DNA from: Lysobacter_F sp035645555
Lineage (GTDB): Bacteria; Pseudomonadota; Gammaproteobacteria; Xanthomonadales; Xanthomonadaceae
Assembly (NCBI GenBank): GCA_035645555.1
Contig: DASQMI010000098.1
Location: 18,362 to 82,361 of the forward strand
DNA: 64,000 nt
Reading direction: 5' to 3'
The position numbers were made by a program, and so were the translations under genes. This document shows, one piece after another, positions 42,835 through 51,911 of this stretch. Every line of letters begins with the position of its first letter. Position 1 is the stretch's first letter. Under the pieces are notes generated by a model, which saw only the letters and a list, made by a program, of their open reading frames with translations, ran no database searches and was not told the DNA's origin.

Positions 42835-42870
42835 GCGCGGCACTATACCGGCAGTGCCGCGCCGCCCCGC

Positions 42871-45492
42871 TCAGTAGCTGAAACGCAACGTCACCCCGTA
42901 GGTGCGCGGCGCGCCGAGGAACGCGTTGTACGAGTTGAACGGGTTGCCCGGCAACGGCGACACGTTCTGCAGCGGCGCATCGAAGCCGACCTGCACGTAT
43001 TCCTCGTCGAAGATGTTGAGCCCCCACAGTTCCACCGACCAGCGCCGGTTGCGCGCGCCGACCACGAAGCGGGCGTTCACCACGGTGTAGGCGTCCTGCA
43101 TCTTCTCGACGTCCAGGTCGGAACCGGTGTTGTAGTCCGATTGGTACTTCGCCGAGAGGTTGACGCGGCCGATCAGGTCTGCGCCGAAGCCCCATTCGTA
43201 GGTGACCGCCGCACTGCCCGACCAGTACGGCGCGAAGCTGACCTGGTTGCCCGGCAGCTTGTACAGCGCACCGGCCGGTGCGGTACCGCCCGGCGCGATG
43301 AAGTCGCCGCCGGGGCGCTCGTCGCCATAGCGGGTGTCCGCGTAGGTGACGCCGCCCTGCACGGTGAGCCCGCGGGTCGGCTGCCACAGGATCTCGGTGT
43401 CGATGCCCTTGGACACCACCTCGGGGATCGAGCGCACCACGAAGCTGGTCCCGAGGAAGCTGTTGAGCTGGAAGTCCTCGTAGGTCTGATGGAACAGCGT
43501 GGCGTTGATCAGCAGGTTGCCATCGGCCCACGTGGTCTTCGCGCCCAGCTCGTAGCTGTCAACGAACTCGCCCGGGAACGACGTGTCGGCCACCGGCAGG
43601 ATGCCCGAGCCGCCGCTGGACAGGCCGGTGTTGGACTGCACGCGATCGAGGTTGAAACCGCCGGCCTTGTAGCCGCGCGCGGCCGAGGCGTAGGTCATCA
43701 CGTTCTCGTTCCAGCGGTAGGCCGCCTTCAGCGTGCCCGACCACTCCTTCTCTTCGCGCTCCTGCTCGGTGACGCGGCCGTTGTGCAGCGGGTTCGCCCA
43801 CGGCAGGCAGCTGTAGCCGACGATGTTGCTGATGATCGCCTGCTGCTGCGCCGGCGGCAGCGCGGCGAACGGCACCCCGCGCGTGGTCAGCGCGGTGGCG
43901 ATGCGCCCGATCGCCGCCGGGCTGACCGCGCCGTTCGGGGCGAAGAACGAGGCGCAGCCGAGGCTGCCATTCGGGTTGCTGTAGCTCGAGTCGAGCTCCT
44001 TGTCCTCGCGCGTGTAGCGCAGGCCGAGGGTGAGATCGAGCGCGTCGGTCACGTGCCAGGTGTTGTTGGTGAACACCGCGGCGCTGCGCGCGTTCTGGCG
44101 ATAGCGGTCGTCGGCGCCGAAGCCCTGGAACGCGGTGTTGAACGGCCGCCCGGTGACCTGCGAGAGGAACAGCGGCGCATCCGGGCGCAGGCCCAGCGCC
44201 GGGTTAATCAGCGACACCAGCGCGGTCGACAGGTACGGCTCGTAGTGCGCGCCGATCCGGTACGTCTCGTTGCGGATCAGGTCCTCGTCGGAATAGAACA
44301 GGCCCACCATCCAGTCGAGCCGGTCGCTGGTGCCGGTCAGCCGCAGCTCCTGGCTGAACGTCTCGAAGCGGGTCAGCGACTCGTCCTCGTCCGCATTGCG
44401 GTACAGCAGATCGGCGGTGGAGAAGTCGAAGTCGAGGCCGTTGATCGCCTGCCAGTCGCGCTGGGCGGTGATCGAGGTCAGGGTCGCCGACTCGAACCAC
44501 GGCACGGTCCAGTTGACTTCGGCCGAGATGCCCTTGTCCTTGATGTCCTGCTCGGTGCTGCGGTTGCTCCAGGCGACGCGGTCGAACGGCCGCGCCACCG
44601 GCGCCACGCCGGAATCCGGCGACAGCGCGTCGATGATGTTGGCCGTTGCGCCACGCACGGTGGTGACGCCGACGCAGCAGTTCTCTTCGCGGCTGGTGTA
44701 GTCGGCGATCAGGTTGATGTCGAGCGTGTCGCTCGGCTCGATCAGCAACTGCCCGCGCAGGGTGTGGAAGTTCTGGTCGCCGTCCTCGGTCTCGGTACGC
44801 GGACCGGCGCCGGTGCGCACGTCGGTGAAGCCGTCGCGCTCGCGCTTGGCCGCGTAGACGCGGAACGCGGCGTTCTCGCCGAGCGCGTCGTTGTAGCTGC
44901 CGGCGACGCCGAGCGCGCCGTAGTTGCCGACGGTCAACTCGCCTTCGATCGCCTGGCTGTAGTGCGGCCGGCGCGTGATGATGTTGATCACGCCGGCGGA
45001 GGTGTTCTTGCCGAACACGGTGCCTTGCGGGCCCTTCAGCACCTCAATGCGCTCGACCTCGCCGAGGTCGCCGAAGCCGACGCCGTTGCGCGGCCGGTAG
45101 ACGCCGTCGATCACCACGCCGACCGACGACTCCAGACCAGCGTTGTCGCCGACCGTGCCGATGCCGCGGATGCGCGCGACGGTCTGCGCCTCGCTCTGCG
45201 TGCTGGTCACGGTCAGGCCCGGTACCAGCACCTGCATGTCCTTGATGTCGCGTACGCCGCTGTCCTGCAGCAGCCGCTCCGGGAGCGCGGTGATCGCCAC
45301 CGGCACGTCCTGCAGCGCCTCCTCGCGCTTCTGCGCGGTGACGACGATGTTGGACAGGGTGGTCGGCTCCTCGTCCTCCTCACCGGCCGCGGCCTGCGGC
45401 CGCGCCTCCTGCGCCTGCAACGGCGCAGCCGCGCCCAGCGCCAACACGATGGCAAGCGCGAGCCGCGCCCGCTGCAACGTCCTGCTCTGCAT
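42871..45492 (-). CDS. TonB-dependent outer-membrane receptor
   Basis: 873 residues. A signal peptide (LALAIVLALGAAAPLQAQE) and an acidic linker precede a TonB-box segment (LSNIVVTAQKREEALQDVPVAITA). Plug motifs are VARIRGIGTVG, VVIDGVYRPRNG and GPQGTVFGKNTSAGVINIIT. The beta-barrel ends in GVTLRFSY, with the terminal aromatic. The VTAQKREE type is common in sphingomonads and other oligotrophs and is often linked to uptake of saccharides or aromatic compounds. The substrate is unknown. It lies between pncC and mutS, which are usual neighbours in other gammaproteobacteria. A GGGGGAT ribosome site precedes the ATG. Confidence 0.94.
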   Translation of the reverse strand: MQSRTLQRARLALAIVLALGAAAPLQAQEARPQAAAGEEDEEPTTLSNIVVTAQKREEALQDVPVAITALPERLLQDSGVRDIKDMQVLVPGLTVTSTQSEAQTVARIRGIGTVGDNAGLESSVGVVIDGVYRPRNGVGFGDLGEVERIEVLKGPQGTVFGKNTSAGVINIITRRPHYSQAIEGELTVGNYGALGVAGSYNDALGENAAFRVYAAKRERDGFTDVRTGAGPRTETEDGDQNFHTLRGQLLIEPSDTLDINLIADYTSREENCCVGVTTVRGATANIIDALSPDSGVAPVARPFDRVAWSNRSTEQDIKDKGISAEVNWTVPWFESATLTSITAQRDWQAINGLDFDFSTADLLYRNADEDESLTRFETFSQELRLTGTSDRLDWMVGLFYSDEDLIRNETYRIGAHYEPYLSTALVSLINPALGLRPDAPLFLSQVTGRPFNTAFQGFGADDRYRQNARSAAVFTNNTWHVTDALDLTLGLRYTREDKELDSSYSNPNGSLGCASFFAPNGAVSPAAIGRIATALTTRGVPFAALPPAQQQAIISNIVGYSCLPWANPLHNGRVTEQEREEKEWSGTLKAAYRWNENVMTYASAARGYKAGGFNLDRVQSNTGLSSGGSGILPVADTSFPGEFVDSYELGAKTTWADGNLLINATLFHQTYEDFQLNSFLGTSFVVRSIPEVVSKGIDTEILWQPTRGLTVQGGVTYADTRYGDERPGGDFIAPGGTAPAGALYKLPGNQVSFAPYWSGSAAVTYEWGFGADLIGRVNLSAKYQSDYNTGSDLDVEKMQDAYTVVNARFVVGARNRRWSVELWGLNIFDEEYVQVGFDAPLQNVSPLPGNPFNSYNAFLGAPRTYGVTLRFSY

Positions 45493-45691
45493 CTCGGATC
45501 CCCCTCGTTCAGTCGGAAAACGCGCGAAACGTCGAAACCTGACCGATCCCTGGCGGTACCGCTCTCTCGTTGTCGCTGCAAGCTAGCACTTTCTTAACGG
45601 GATGCTTGTGGCATCGCAGCAAAAAGCCGGGTGGCATACTGGTCGCCCTCGCGCCCGTCCGGGCGCGCGCTGTTTTCCGACCCCGCCCGCC

Positions 45692-48283
45692 GTGTCCGAC
45701 ACCGCCCTTTCCGCCACCGCGCGCAACGCGGAGCACACCCCGCTGATGCGCCAGTACTTCGCCGCCAAGGCCGAGTACCCCGACGTGCTGCTGTTCTTCC
45801 GGATGGGCGACTTCTATGAACTGTTCTACGACGACGCCCGCAAGGCCGCGCGGCTGCTCGACATCACCCTGACCCAGCGCGGCGTCTCCGCCGGCCAGCC
45901 GATCCCGATGGCGGGCGTGCCTGTGCATGCCTACGAGAGCTATCTGGCGCGGCTGGTCGCGCTCGGCGAGTCGGTGGCGATCTGCGAGCAGATCGGCGAC
46001 CCGGCGCAGGCCAAGGGCTTGGTCGAACGCAAGGTGGTGCGGGTGGTCACGCCCGGCACGGTGACCGACGAGGCGCTGCTGTCCGAGCGACACGACACCC
46101 TGCTGATGGCGGTCGCGCGCGGCAAGGCGGGCTACGGCCTGGCCTGGGCCGACCTCGCCGGTGGGCGCTTCCTGGTCAACGAGGTCGCGAGCGAGGACGC
46201 GCTCGAGGCGGAACTGGCGCGGCTGGAACCGGCCGAGGTGCTGATCCCCGACGAGGACGGCTGGCCCGCGTGCCTGGCCCAGCGCACCGGCGTGCGCCGG
46301 CGGGCGCCCTGGCTGTTCGACACCGACAGCGGTCGCCGCCAGCTGCTGCGCTTCTTCGGCGTGCACGACCTGTCCGGCTTCGGACTGGAGGACCGACCGT
46401 TGGCCGTGGCCGCCGCCGCCGCGCTGCTGGGTTACGTCGAGGAGACCCAGAAGCAGCGCCTGCCGCATCTGACATCCATCGCGGTCGAGGCCGGCGACGG
46501 CGCCATCGCGATGAACGCGGCGACCCGTCGCCATCTCGAACTCGATTCGCGCGTGGACGGCGATCACCGAACCACCCTGCTCGGCGTGCTGGACAGCACC
46601 ATCACCCCGATGGGCGGCCGCCTGCTGCGGCGCTGGCTGCATCGCCCGCTGCGCGACCACGCCACCCTGCGCCTGCGCCACCAGGCGGTGGCGACCTTGA
46701 TCGAGCAGCGCGCCTGCGAGCCGCTGCGCGAACGCTTCCGCGCGCTCGGCGATCTCGAACGCATCCTCGCCCGCGTGGCGCTGCGCAGCGCCCGGCCGCG
46801 AGATCTGTCCACCCTGCGCGACGGCCTGGCGATGCTGCCGGAGATCCGCGCCCTGCTCGCCCCGCTCGATTCGCCGCGCCTGCAGGCGCTGGCCGCCGAG
46901 CTCGGCGAGCACGCGGCCAATGCGGCACTGCTGGCGCGCGCGATCGTGCCGCAGCCACCGGTCCTGGCGCGCGACGGCGGGGTCATCGCCGACGGCTACG
47001 ACGCCGAGCTCGACGAGCTGCGCCAGCTCGCGACCAATGCCGACCGGTTCCTGATCGACCTGGAAGCGCGCGAGCGCGCCGCGACCGGCATCGCCACGCT
47101 CAAGGTCGGCTACAACCGCGTCCACGGCTATTACATCGAGATCAGCAAGGCGCAGGCCGACAAGGCGCCGACGCATTACACGCGCCGGCAGACGCTGACC
47201 GGGGCCGAGCGCTACATCACCGAGGAGCTCAAGCAGTTCGAAGACAAAGTGCTGTCCGCGCGCGAACGCGCGCTGGCGCGCGAACGGCTGCTGTACGAGC
47301 ACGTGCTCGATGCGCTGAACGAGACGCTGGAGCCGCTGAAGCGCTGTGCGGCGGCGCTCGCCGAGCTCGACGTGCTCGCCTGCTTCGCCGAACGCGCGCA
47401 GAGCCTCGACTGGTCGGCACCGGAGCTGCGCGCCGAGCCCGGTCTGTGCATCGAACGCGGCCGCCATCCGGTGGTGGAAGCGGTGCGCGACGAGCCATTC
47501 GAGCCGAACGACCTGATGCTCGACGGCGACCGCCGGATGCTGGTGATCACCGGCCCGAACATGGGCGGCAAGAGCACCTACATGCGGCAGAACGCGCTGA
47601 TCGTGCTGCTCGCGCACGTCGGCAGCTTCGTGCCGGCGTCGCGCGCCGTCATCGGTCCGATCGACCGCATCCTCACCCGCATCGGCGCGGGCGACGACCT
47701 CGCGCGCGGACAATCGACCTTCATGGTCGAGATGGCCGAGACCAGCTACATCCTCCACCACGCTACCGACTGTTCGCTGGTGCTGATGGACGAGATCGGG
47801 CGCGGCACCTCGACCTACGACGGCCTCGCGCTCGCCGAGGCATGCGCACGCCATCTCGCGCAGGTCAACCGCGCCTACACGCTGTTCGCCACCCACTATT
47901 TCGAACTCACCGCGCTCGCCGAGCCCGGCAGCGGCATCGCCAACGTGCACCTGGATGCCGTGGAACACGGCGACCGGCTGGTGTTCATGCACGCGGTGAA
48001 GGACGGCCCGGCCGACCGCAGCTTCGGTCTGCAGGTCGCCGCACTCGCGGGGCTGCCGAAGGGGGTGATCGCGCAGGCGCGCGCACGGCTGGCCGAGCTC
48101 GAGCAGCAGAGCCGCGATGCGCCGAAGCCGTCGCTCACGCCGATGGCGCTGGATTCGCCGCAGCAGTTCGGCCTGTTCCCGCCGAGCAATGCCGCGCTCG
48201 AGGCGCTGGCCGCGATCGATCCGGACGAATTGACCCCCAAGCAGGCGCTGGAAGCGCTGTACCGGCTGAAGGGCCTGCTCTGA
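45692..48283 (+). CDS. mutS: DNA mismatch repair protein MutS
   Basis: 863 residues from GTG 45692 (VSDTALSATARNAEHTPLMRQYFAAK); the in-frame ATG at 45602 would add a poorly conserved 30-residue extension. The mismatch-binding Phe-x-Glu motif is in MGDFYELFYDD. Walker A GPNMGGKSTYMRQ and LMDEIGRGTSTYDGLALAEA are the ABC-type ATPase signatures. The C-terminus ends in the dimerisation helix (DELTPKQALEALYRLKGLL). It starts mismatch repair with the MutL in this window. It is divergent from a TonB receptor gene. Confidence 0.97.
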   Translation: MSDTALSATARNAEHTPLMRQYFAAKAEYPDVLLFFRMGDFYELFYDDARKAARLLDITLTQRGVSAGQPIPMAGVPVHAYESYLARLVALGESVAICEQIGDPAQAKGLVERKVVRVVTPGTVTDEALLSERHDTLLMAVARGKAGYGLAWADLAGGRFLVNEVASEDALEAELARLEPAEVLIPDEDGWPACLAQRTGVRRRAPWLFDTDSGRRQLLRFFGVHDLSGFGLEDRPLAVAAAAALLGYVEETQKQRLPHLTSIAVEAGDGAIAMNAATRRHLELDSRVDGDHRTTLLGVLDSTITPMGGRLLRRWLHRPLRDHATLRLRHQAVATLIEQRACEPLRERFRALGDLERILARVALRSARPRDLSTLRDGLAMLPEIRALLAPLDSPRLQALAAELGEHAANAALLARAIVPQPPVLARDGGVIADGYDAELDELRQLATNADRFLIDLEARERAATGIATLKVGYNRVHGYYIEISKAQADKAPTHYTRRQTLTGAERYITEELKQFEDKVLSARERALARERLLYEHVLDALNETLEPLKRCAAALAELDVLACFAERAQSLDWSAPELRAEPGLCIERGRHPVVEAVRDEPFEPNDLMLDGDRRMLVITGPNMGGKSTYMRQNALIVLLAHVGSFVPASRAVIGPIDRILTRIGAGDDLARGQSTFMVEMAETSYILHHATDCSLVLMDEIGRGTSTYDGLALAEACARHLAQVNRAYTLFATHYFELTALAEPGSGIANVHLDAVEHGDRLVFMHAVKDGPADRSFGLQVAALAGLPKGVIAQARARLAELEQQSRDAPKPSLTPMALDSPQQFGLFPPSNAALEALAAIDPDELTPKQALEALYRLKGLL

Positions 48284-48290
48284 GGTTGCG

Positions 48291-48704
48291 CTAGAGCGCG
48301 TCGATGTCACCGAGCGCGCGGATCAGCCGGCGCGCGCGCTTGTCGGGCTTGGACTCCGGCGGCTGGAAGCCGGCGCGTTCGGCCGCGCGCAGGGCGCGGG
48401 CCTGTTCGCGCGCGATGCGCGAGGCGTCGTTCTCGGCATACAGCGCCTGCGCGACGCTGGCCGGGCCGCGTGTGTCGCTGAGGGCGCGCACGTCGACTTC
48501 GTAGACCTCACCGCCACGAACGATCCGCAGGGTGTCGCCGACCCGCACGGGGCGCGATGCCTTGGCGCGCTGGCCGCCCACCTCGACCTTGCCGGTCTCG
48601 ATCGCCTGCTTGGCGAGGCTGCGGGTCTTGAAGAAGCGCGCAGCCCAGAGCCAGAGGTCCAGGCGCACGCCGGTCGTGTCGTGCATGCGGAGAGCGGATT
48701 CCAT
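48291..48704 (-). CDS. hslR: S4-domain RNA-binding protein, Hsp15 (HslR) type
   Basis: 137 residues. The S4 domain spans VRLDLWLWAARFFKTRSLAKQAIETGKVEVGGQRAKASRPVRVGDTLRI, a close match to Hsp15, which binds free 50S subunits carrying nascent chains during ribosome rescue. The C-terminus is charged, with RKPDKRARRLIRALG-like sequence. The start is either 48704 or the internal ATG at 48686; neither has a good ribosome site. It is convergent with mutS, 7 bases apart. Confidence 0.9.
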   Translation of the reverse strand: MESALRMHDTTGVRLDLWLWAARFFKTRSLAKQAIETGKVEVGGQRAKASRPVRVGDTLRIVRGGEVYEVDVRALSDTRGPASVAQALYAENDASRIAREQARALRAAERAGFQPPESKPDKRARRLIRALGDIDAL

Positions 48705-48796
48705 CGGGAAGCGACGATGCCGGAAGGCGGCTGCGCGGTGGATGAACGGCCCGCGGAGCGGCGCGCCCGGATCAGCCTAGAAGGTTGATCGACCCC

Positions 48797-48828
48797 AAAA
48801 GCGAAACGGCCGCCCTGCGGCGGCCGTT
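48797..48828 (-). terminator. Intrinsic terminator of the rpsP-rimM-trmD-rplS operon
   Basis: AACGGCCGCC and GGCGGCCGTT form a 10-bp stem around CTGC. On the minus strand it is followed by CGCTTTT, 23 bases after the rplS stop. Confidence 0.8.
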
Positions 48829-48850
48829 CCGGATACGCTTCGGGAGAGGC

Positions 48851-49252
48851 TCAGGCCTGCTCGCCCGCCGCGTTGGCCGGCTTGGCGTAGGCGGACAGGT
48901 CTTCCTTGATGCGCGCCTTCTTGCCCTCGAGACCGCGCAGGTAGTACAGCTTGCCGGCGCGCACCTTGCCGCGGCGCTTCACTTCGACCGAGTCGATGGT
49001 CGCGCTGTGGGTCTGGAACACGCGCTCCACGCCGTAGCCGTGGGAGATCTTGCGCACGGTGAACGAGGAGTTCAGGCCGGCGTTCTTCTTCGCGATCACC
49101 ACGCCCTCGTAGGCCTGCACGCGCTCGCGGTTGCCTTCCTTGACCTTGACGTTGACGACGACGGTGTCGCCGGGGCCGAAGTCGGGCAATTCACGCTTCT
49201 GCTGCGCCGTTTCGAAGTTCTGCAGCAGGGTATGGAGGGAGGGCTTGGTCAT
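48851..49252 (-). CDS. rplS: 50S ribosomal protein L19
   Basis: 133 residues. The family sequence is FGPGDTVVVNVKVKEGNRERVQAYEGVVIAKKNAG and FTVRKISHGYGVERVFQTHSATIDSVEVKRRGKVRAGKLYYLR. The C-terminal ~20 residues (SAYAKPANAAGEQA) extend beyond E. coli L19 (115 residues), as is common in xanthomonads. L19 sits at the 30S-50S interface. It is the last gene of the classical rpsP operon, with a terminator directly after it. Confidence 0.98.
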   Translation of the reverse strand: MTKPSLHTLLQNFETAQQKRELPDFGPGDTVVVNVKVKEGNRERVQAYEGVVIAKKNAGLNSSFTVRKISHGYGVERVFQTHSATIDSVEVKRRGKVRAGKLYYLRGLEGKKARIKEDLSAYAKPANAAGEQA

Positions 49253-49369
49253 GGTCCGGCCTGTAGGTGTCGTTGTTGCGCGAGTGCACGTGGACCCGCG
49301 TCATGGCATGGGATGGAGCGGTGGAGTACAGCGAAGCCGCGCATTATAGCCCCACATTTCCTTGCGTGG

Positions 49370-50143
49370 CTAGCAGTTAGCGTCCGTCCCGGGCGCCTGC
49401 GATCCGGCCGCCCGCTCACGCCGGTAGGCGTCGAGCAGCGCCCGGTCGGCGGGCGACAGCGCCGCCTCGTCCAGCAGGTCCGGGCGACGCTCCCAGGTTC
49501 GGCCGAGCTGCTGCTGGCGGCGCCAGCGGGCGATCTCGGCATGGTGGCCGGACAGCAACACGTCCGGGACCCGGCCCAGCGCATGCTCGACCGGGCGGGT
49601 GTAATGCGGGCAATCCAGCAGCCCGTCCTCGAAGCTGTCCTGGCTGGCGGACTCGTGGTCGTTCAGCGCACCGTCCTGCAGCCGCGCGACCGCGTCGATC
49701 AGCACCGCCGCCGGCAGCTCGCCGCCCGAGAGCACGTAGTCGCCGATCGACAGCTCCTCGTCCACTTCGGCGCGGACCAGCCGCTCGTCGATCCCCTCGT
49801 AGCGGCCGCACAGCAGGATCAGCCGCGGCCGTCCGGCGAGCTCGCGCACCTTCGCCTGGGTCAGCGGCGCGCCCTGTGGGCTCAGGTAGACGACGCGGGC
49901 GGGTTGCGGATCGGCGGCGCGCGCGGCATCGAGCGCGGCGCGCAACGGGTCGATCATCATCACCATGCCTGGGCCGCCGCCGAACGGACGGTCGTCCACC
50001 CGACGGTAGTTGCCCTCGGCGTAGTCGCGCGGATTCCAGCCGAGCACTGCCAGCAGACCGCGCTCCACCGCCCGTCCGACGACACCGAACGCCGCGCACT
50101 GCGCGACGAACTCGGGAAACAGGCTGACCACGTCGATACGCAT
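49370..50143 (-). CDS. trmD: tRNA (guanine-37-N1)-methyltransferase
   Basis: 257 residues. It methylates G37 next to the anticodon to prevent frameshifting. The trefoil-knot S-adenosylmethionine site is visible in VVYLSPQGAPLTQAKV, LCGRYEGIDERLV and YVLSGGELPAAVLIDAVARL. The N-terminus MRIDVVSLFPEFV is typical. It lies between rimM and rplS as usual. Confidence 0.98.
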   Translation of the reverse strand: MRIDVVSLFPEFVAQCAAFGVVGRAVERGLLAVLGWNPRDYAEGNYRRVDDRPFGGGPGMVMMIDPLRAALDAARAADPQPARVVYLSPQGAPLTQAKVRELAGRPRLILLCGRYEGIDERLVRAEVDEELSIGDYVLSGGELPAAVLIDAVARLQDGALNDHESASQDSFEDGLLDCPHYTRPVEHALGRVPDVLLSGHHAEIARWRRQQQLGRTWERRPDLLDEAALSPADRALLDAYRRERAAGSQAPGTDANC

Positions 50144-50196
50144 GCTCGCTCCGCGGGAGGCGGGCGCCTACCGTACCGCTTCCGGCCGCCCGGAAC

Positions 50197-50712
50197 TCAG
50201 AAGTCGGGGTCCCAGTCGACCGTGATCAGCCGCTGCGCGAAGTCGACCGCGGTGACGTACTGCGGCTCGACGAACGGGATCAGCCGCTCGCGCTCGGCGT
50301 CCCGGACCACCATCACGTCATTGGCGCCGGTGGAGAACAGGTGCGAGACAGTGCCCAGCGGCACGCCGTCTACGGTGCGGACCGCAAGTCCCTCGAGGTC
50401 CACCCAGTAGTACTCGCCCGGCTTGGGCGGTGGCAGCGCCGAGCGTGGCACGTAGATCTCGGCGCCGCGCAGCGCTTCGGCGGCGTCGCGGTCCTCGACC
50501 TCGGGGAAGCTCGCGACCAGGTGCTTGCCGCCGTCGCGGCCGCGCACGCCCAGCAGCTCGCGCTCGCGGCCCTGCGGGTCGCGCAAGGTCCAGGGCTGGT
50601 AGCGGAAGATCTGGCGGCGCGGCTCGGTCCACGACTCGAGCTTGACTTCCCCGCGCACGCCGAAGGCGCCCACTACCCTGCCCAGCAGGATCAGACGCCT
50701 CGAATCGCTCAT
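50197..50712 (-). CDS. rimM: Ribosome maturation factor RimM
   Basis: 171 residues. It has the RimM beta-barrel (ILLGRVVGAFGVRGEVKLESWTEP) and PRC-barrel (EYYWVDLEGLAVRTVDGVPLGTVSHLFSTGANDVMVV) domains. It binds S19 and helps 30S head assembly. It lies 40 bases downstream of rpsP. Confidence 0.97.
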   Translation of the reverse strand: MSDSRRLILLGRVVGAFGVRGEVKLESWTEPRRQIFRYQPWTLRDPQGRERELLGVRGRDGGKHLVASFPEVEDRDAAEALRGAEIYVPRSALPPPKPGEYYWVDLEGLAVRTVDGVPLGTVSHLFSTGANDVMVVRDAERERLIPFVEPQYVTAVDFAQRLITVDWDPDF

Positions 50713-50752
50713 CGGCGATCGACGCCACGCCGGAACCGGCGCGGCAAAGCCA

Positions 50753-51013
50753 TCAGGCGGCGCCGGCGGCGCCCTTGACCGCCTGCTTGTACAGATTGGC
50801 GACCTTCTCGGTCATCTGCGCGCCGTTGCTGATCCAGTGCTGCACGCGCTCCACGTTGAGCTCGACGCGCTTGTCGTTCCCCGAGGCCACCGGGTTGTAG
50901 TAGCCAAGGCGCTCGATGTTGCGGCCGTCGCGCGCGCTGCGGCTGTCGGTGACGATGATGTGGTAGAACGGGCGCTTCTTCGCGCCGCCGCGGGTAAGGC
51001 GGATCTTGACCAT
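50753..51013 (-). CDS. rpsP: 30S ribosomal protein S16
   Basis: 86 residues: MVKIRLTRGGAKKRPFYHIIVTD with RNIERLGYYNPVAS. An AGGAAA ribosome site lies upstream, and a promoter is seen about 55 bases before the start. It is the first gene of the rpsP-rimM-trmD-rplS operon, whose products act in ribosome and tRNA maturation. Confidence 0.98.
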   Translation of the reverse strand: MVKIRLTRGGAKKRPFYHIIVTDSRSARDGRNIERLGYYNPVASGNDKRVELNVERVQHWISNGAQMTEKVANLYKQAVKGAAGAA

Positions 51014-51066
51014 GGATTGCGGTTTCCTGTGTTGCCCAGTCGCCAGAACGGCGAGGTAAGCGGGGA

Positions 51067-51095
51067 ATTGTAGGCGATCGCGGCGGTCAAGAAAA
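51067..51095 (-). promoter_or_regulatory. Probable promoter of the rpsP operon
   Basis: On the minus strand a TACAAT -10 (51067-51072) lies 17 bases after a weak -35 (TTTTCT, 51090-51095). It sits between the aminotransferase stop and rpsP. Confidence 0.5.
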
Positions 51096-51103
51096 CCGGC
51101 CGG

Positions 51104-51901
51104 CTACAGCGGCGTCCACGGCCGCCCGGCCAGCGCCTCCGCGAGCAGCGCCGCGAGCTCCGGCGTGGGCCGGTAGGCCGCCGCGTCGATGGCGGCCAGA
51201 AGGCGCACACCTGCGGAATTGCAGGCGAACGCTCCGCGGAACCGCCCGACTTCGCTCAGCGCCACCGGCCGCGTCGCCTGCGGCACGCCGCGCGCGGCCA
51301 GCGCTTCCTGCAGCAGCCGCTCGGCCGTGCCGCGCAGTGCCGGCCCCTCCGGCCAGACCACGCCCTCGCCGTCCCAGAAGCCGGCGTTCCAGATCGAGCC
51401 TTCCAGCACCCGCGCCTGCGGCCCCGAGCCGTCCACGAACAGCGCATCGTCGAAGCCGCGACGGCGCGCGAGCCGCATCTGGTGGAACAGCGGGAACGTG
51501 CCCACGTGCTTGAGATGCGGCGCCGGCCGGACGAACGGGACGCTCGCCACCGTCATCGGCCCCGCCGGCATCGGCGCGGGCGGCGCGGCGGCGACCAGCA
51601 CGTCCGGCGTGGCCGGCTTCTCGGGCATTCGGCGGTCGAAGTCGCGAGCAAACACGGTCACGCGCAGGGACACGTCGCCACCGGCCGCCGCCTGCCGCAT
51701 CCAGACCCGGAGTGTCGCCTCGTCCAGCGTCGCGTCGAAGAGCTCGCGGGTGGCGTCCTGCAGCCGCTGCAGGTGCAGATCCAAGCCCTGCGCCGCGCCC
51801 CCGCGCACCTGCAGCGAGGTGAAATGGCCGTAGTTGACGAGCGCGAGCGCGGCCAGCTCATCCGCCGCGACCGGCCCGCCGTTGAGCCACAACGCGCGCA
51901 T
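51104..51901 (-). CDS. Aminotransferase class IV family protein (PabC/IlvE-like)
   Basis: 265 residues, starting 10 bases after ffh. The fold-type IV PLP pattern is visible: LVNYGHFTSLQVRGGAAQGLDLHLQRL at the N-terminus; HLKHVGTFPLFHQMRLARRRGFDDALFVDGSG, where the Lys is the likely PLP ligand; VLEGSIWNAGFWDGEGVVWP; and VALSEVGRFRGAFACNSAGVRLLAAID. The usual SSTANLFW-type stretch reads EGSIWNAGFW. Candidate roles are aminodeoxychorismate lyase (PabC), branched-chain or D-amino acid aminotransferase. Specificity cannot be fixed. It may be cotranscribed with ffh. Confidence 0.75.
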   Translation of the reverse strand: MRALWLNGGPVAADELAALALVNYGHFTSLQVRGGAAQGLDLHLQRLQDATRELFDATLDEATLRVWMRQAAAGGDVSLRVTVFARDFDRRMPEKPATPDVLVAAAPPAPMPAGPMTVASVPFVRPAPHLKHVGTFPLFHQMRLARRRGFDDALFVDGSGPQARVLEGSIWNAGFWDGEGVVWPEGPALRGTAERLLQEALAARGVPQATRPVALSEVGRFRGAFACNSAGVRLLAAIDAAAYRPTPELAALLAEALAGRPWTPL

Positions 51902-51911
51902 CCGGACCGGC

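Noticed and set aside
42241..45597. 1118-codon rightward frame opposite the second TonB receptor
   Set aside because: Mirror frame of a fully conserved receptor gene.
45606..45640. TTGTGG and CATACT as a mutS promoter
   Set aside because: The spacing of 23 bases is too long for a sigma-70 promoter.
45602..45691. Upstream ATG for mutS adding 30 residues
   Set aside because: The extension is not MutS-like, and the GTG at 45692 gives the normal N-terminus.
45509..48310. 933-codon leftward frame opposite mutS
   Set aside because: Antisense shadow; mutS has all its motifs on the plus strand.
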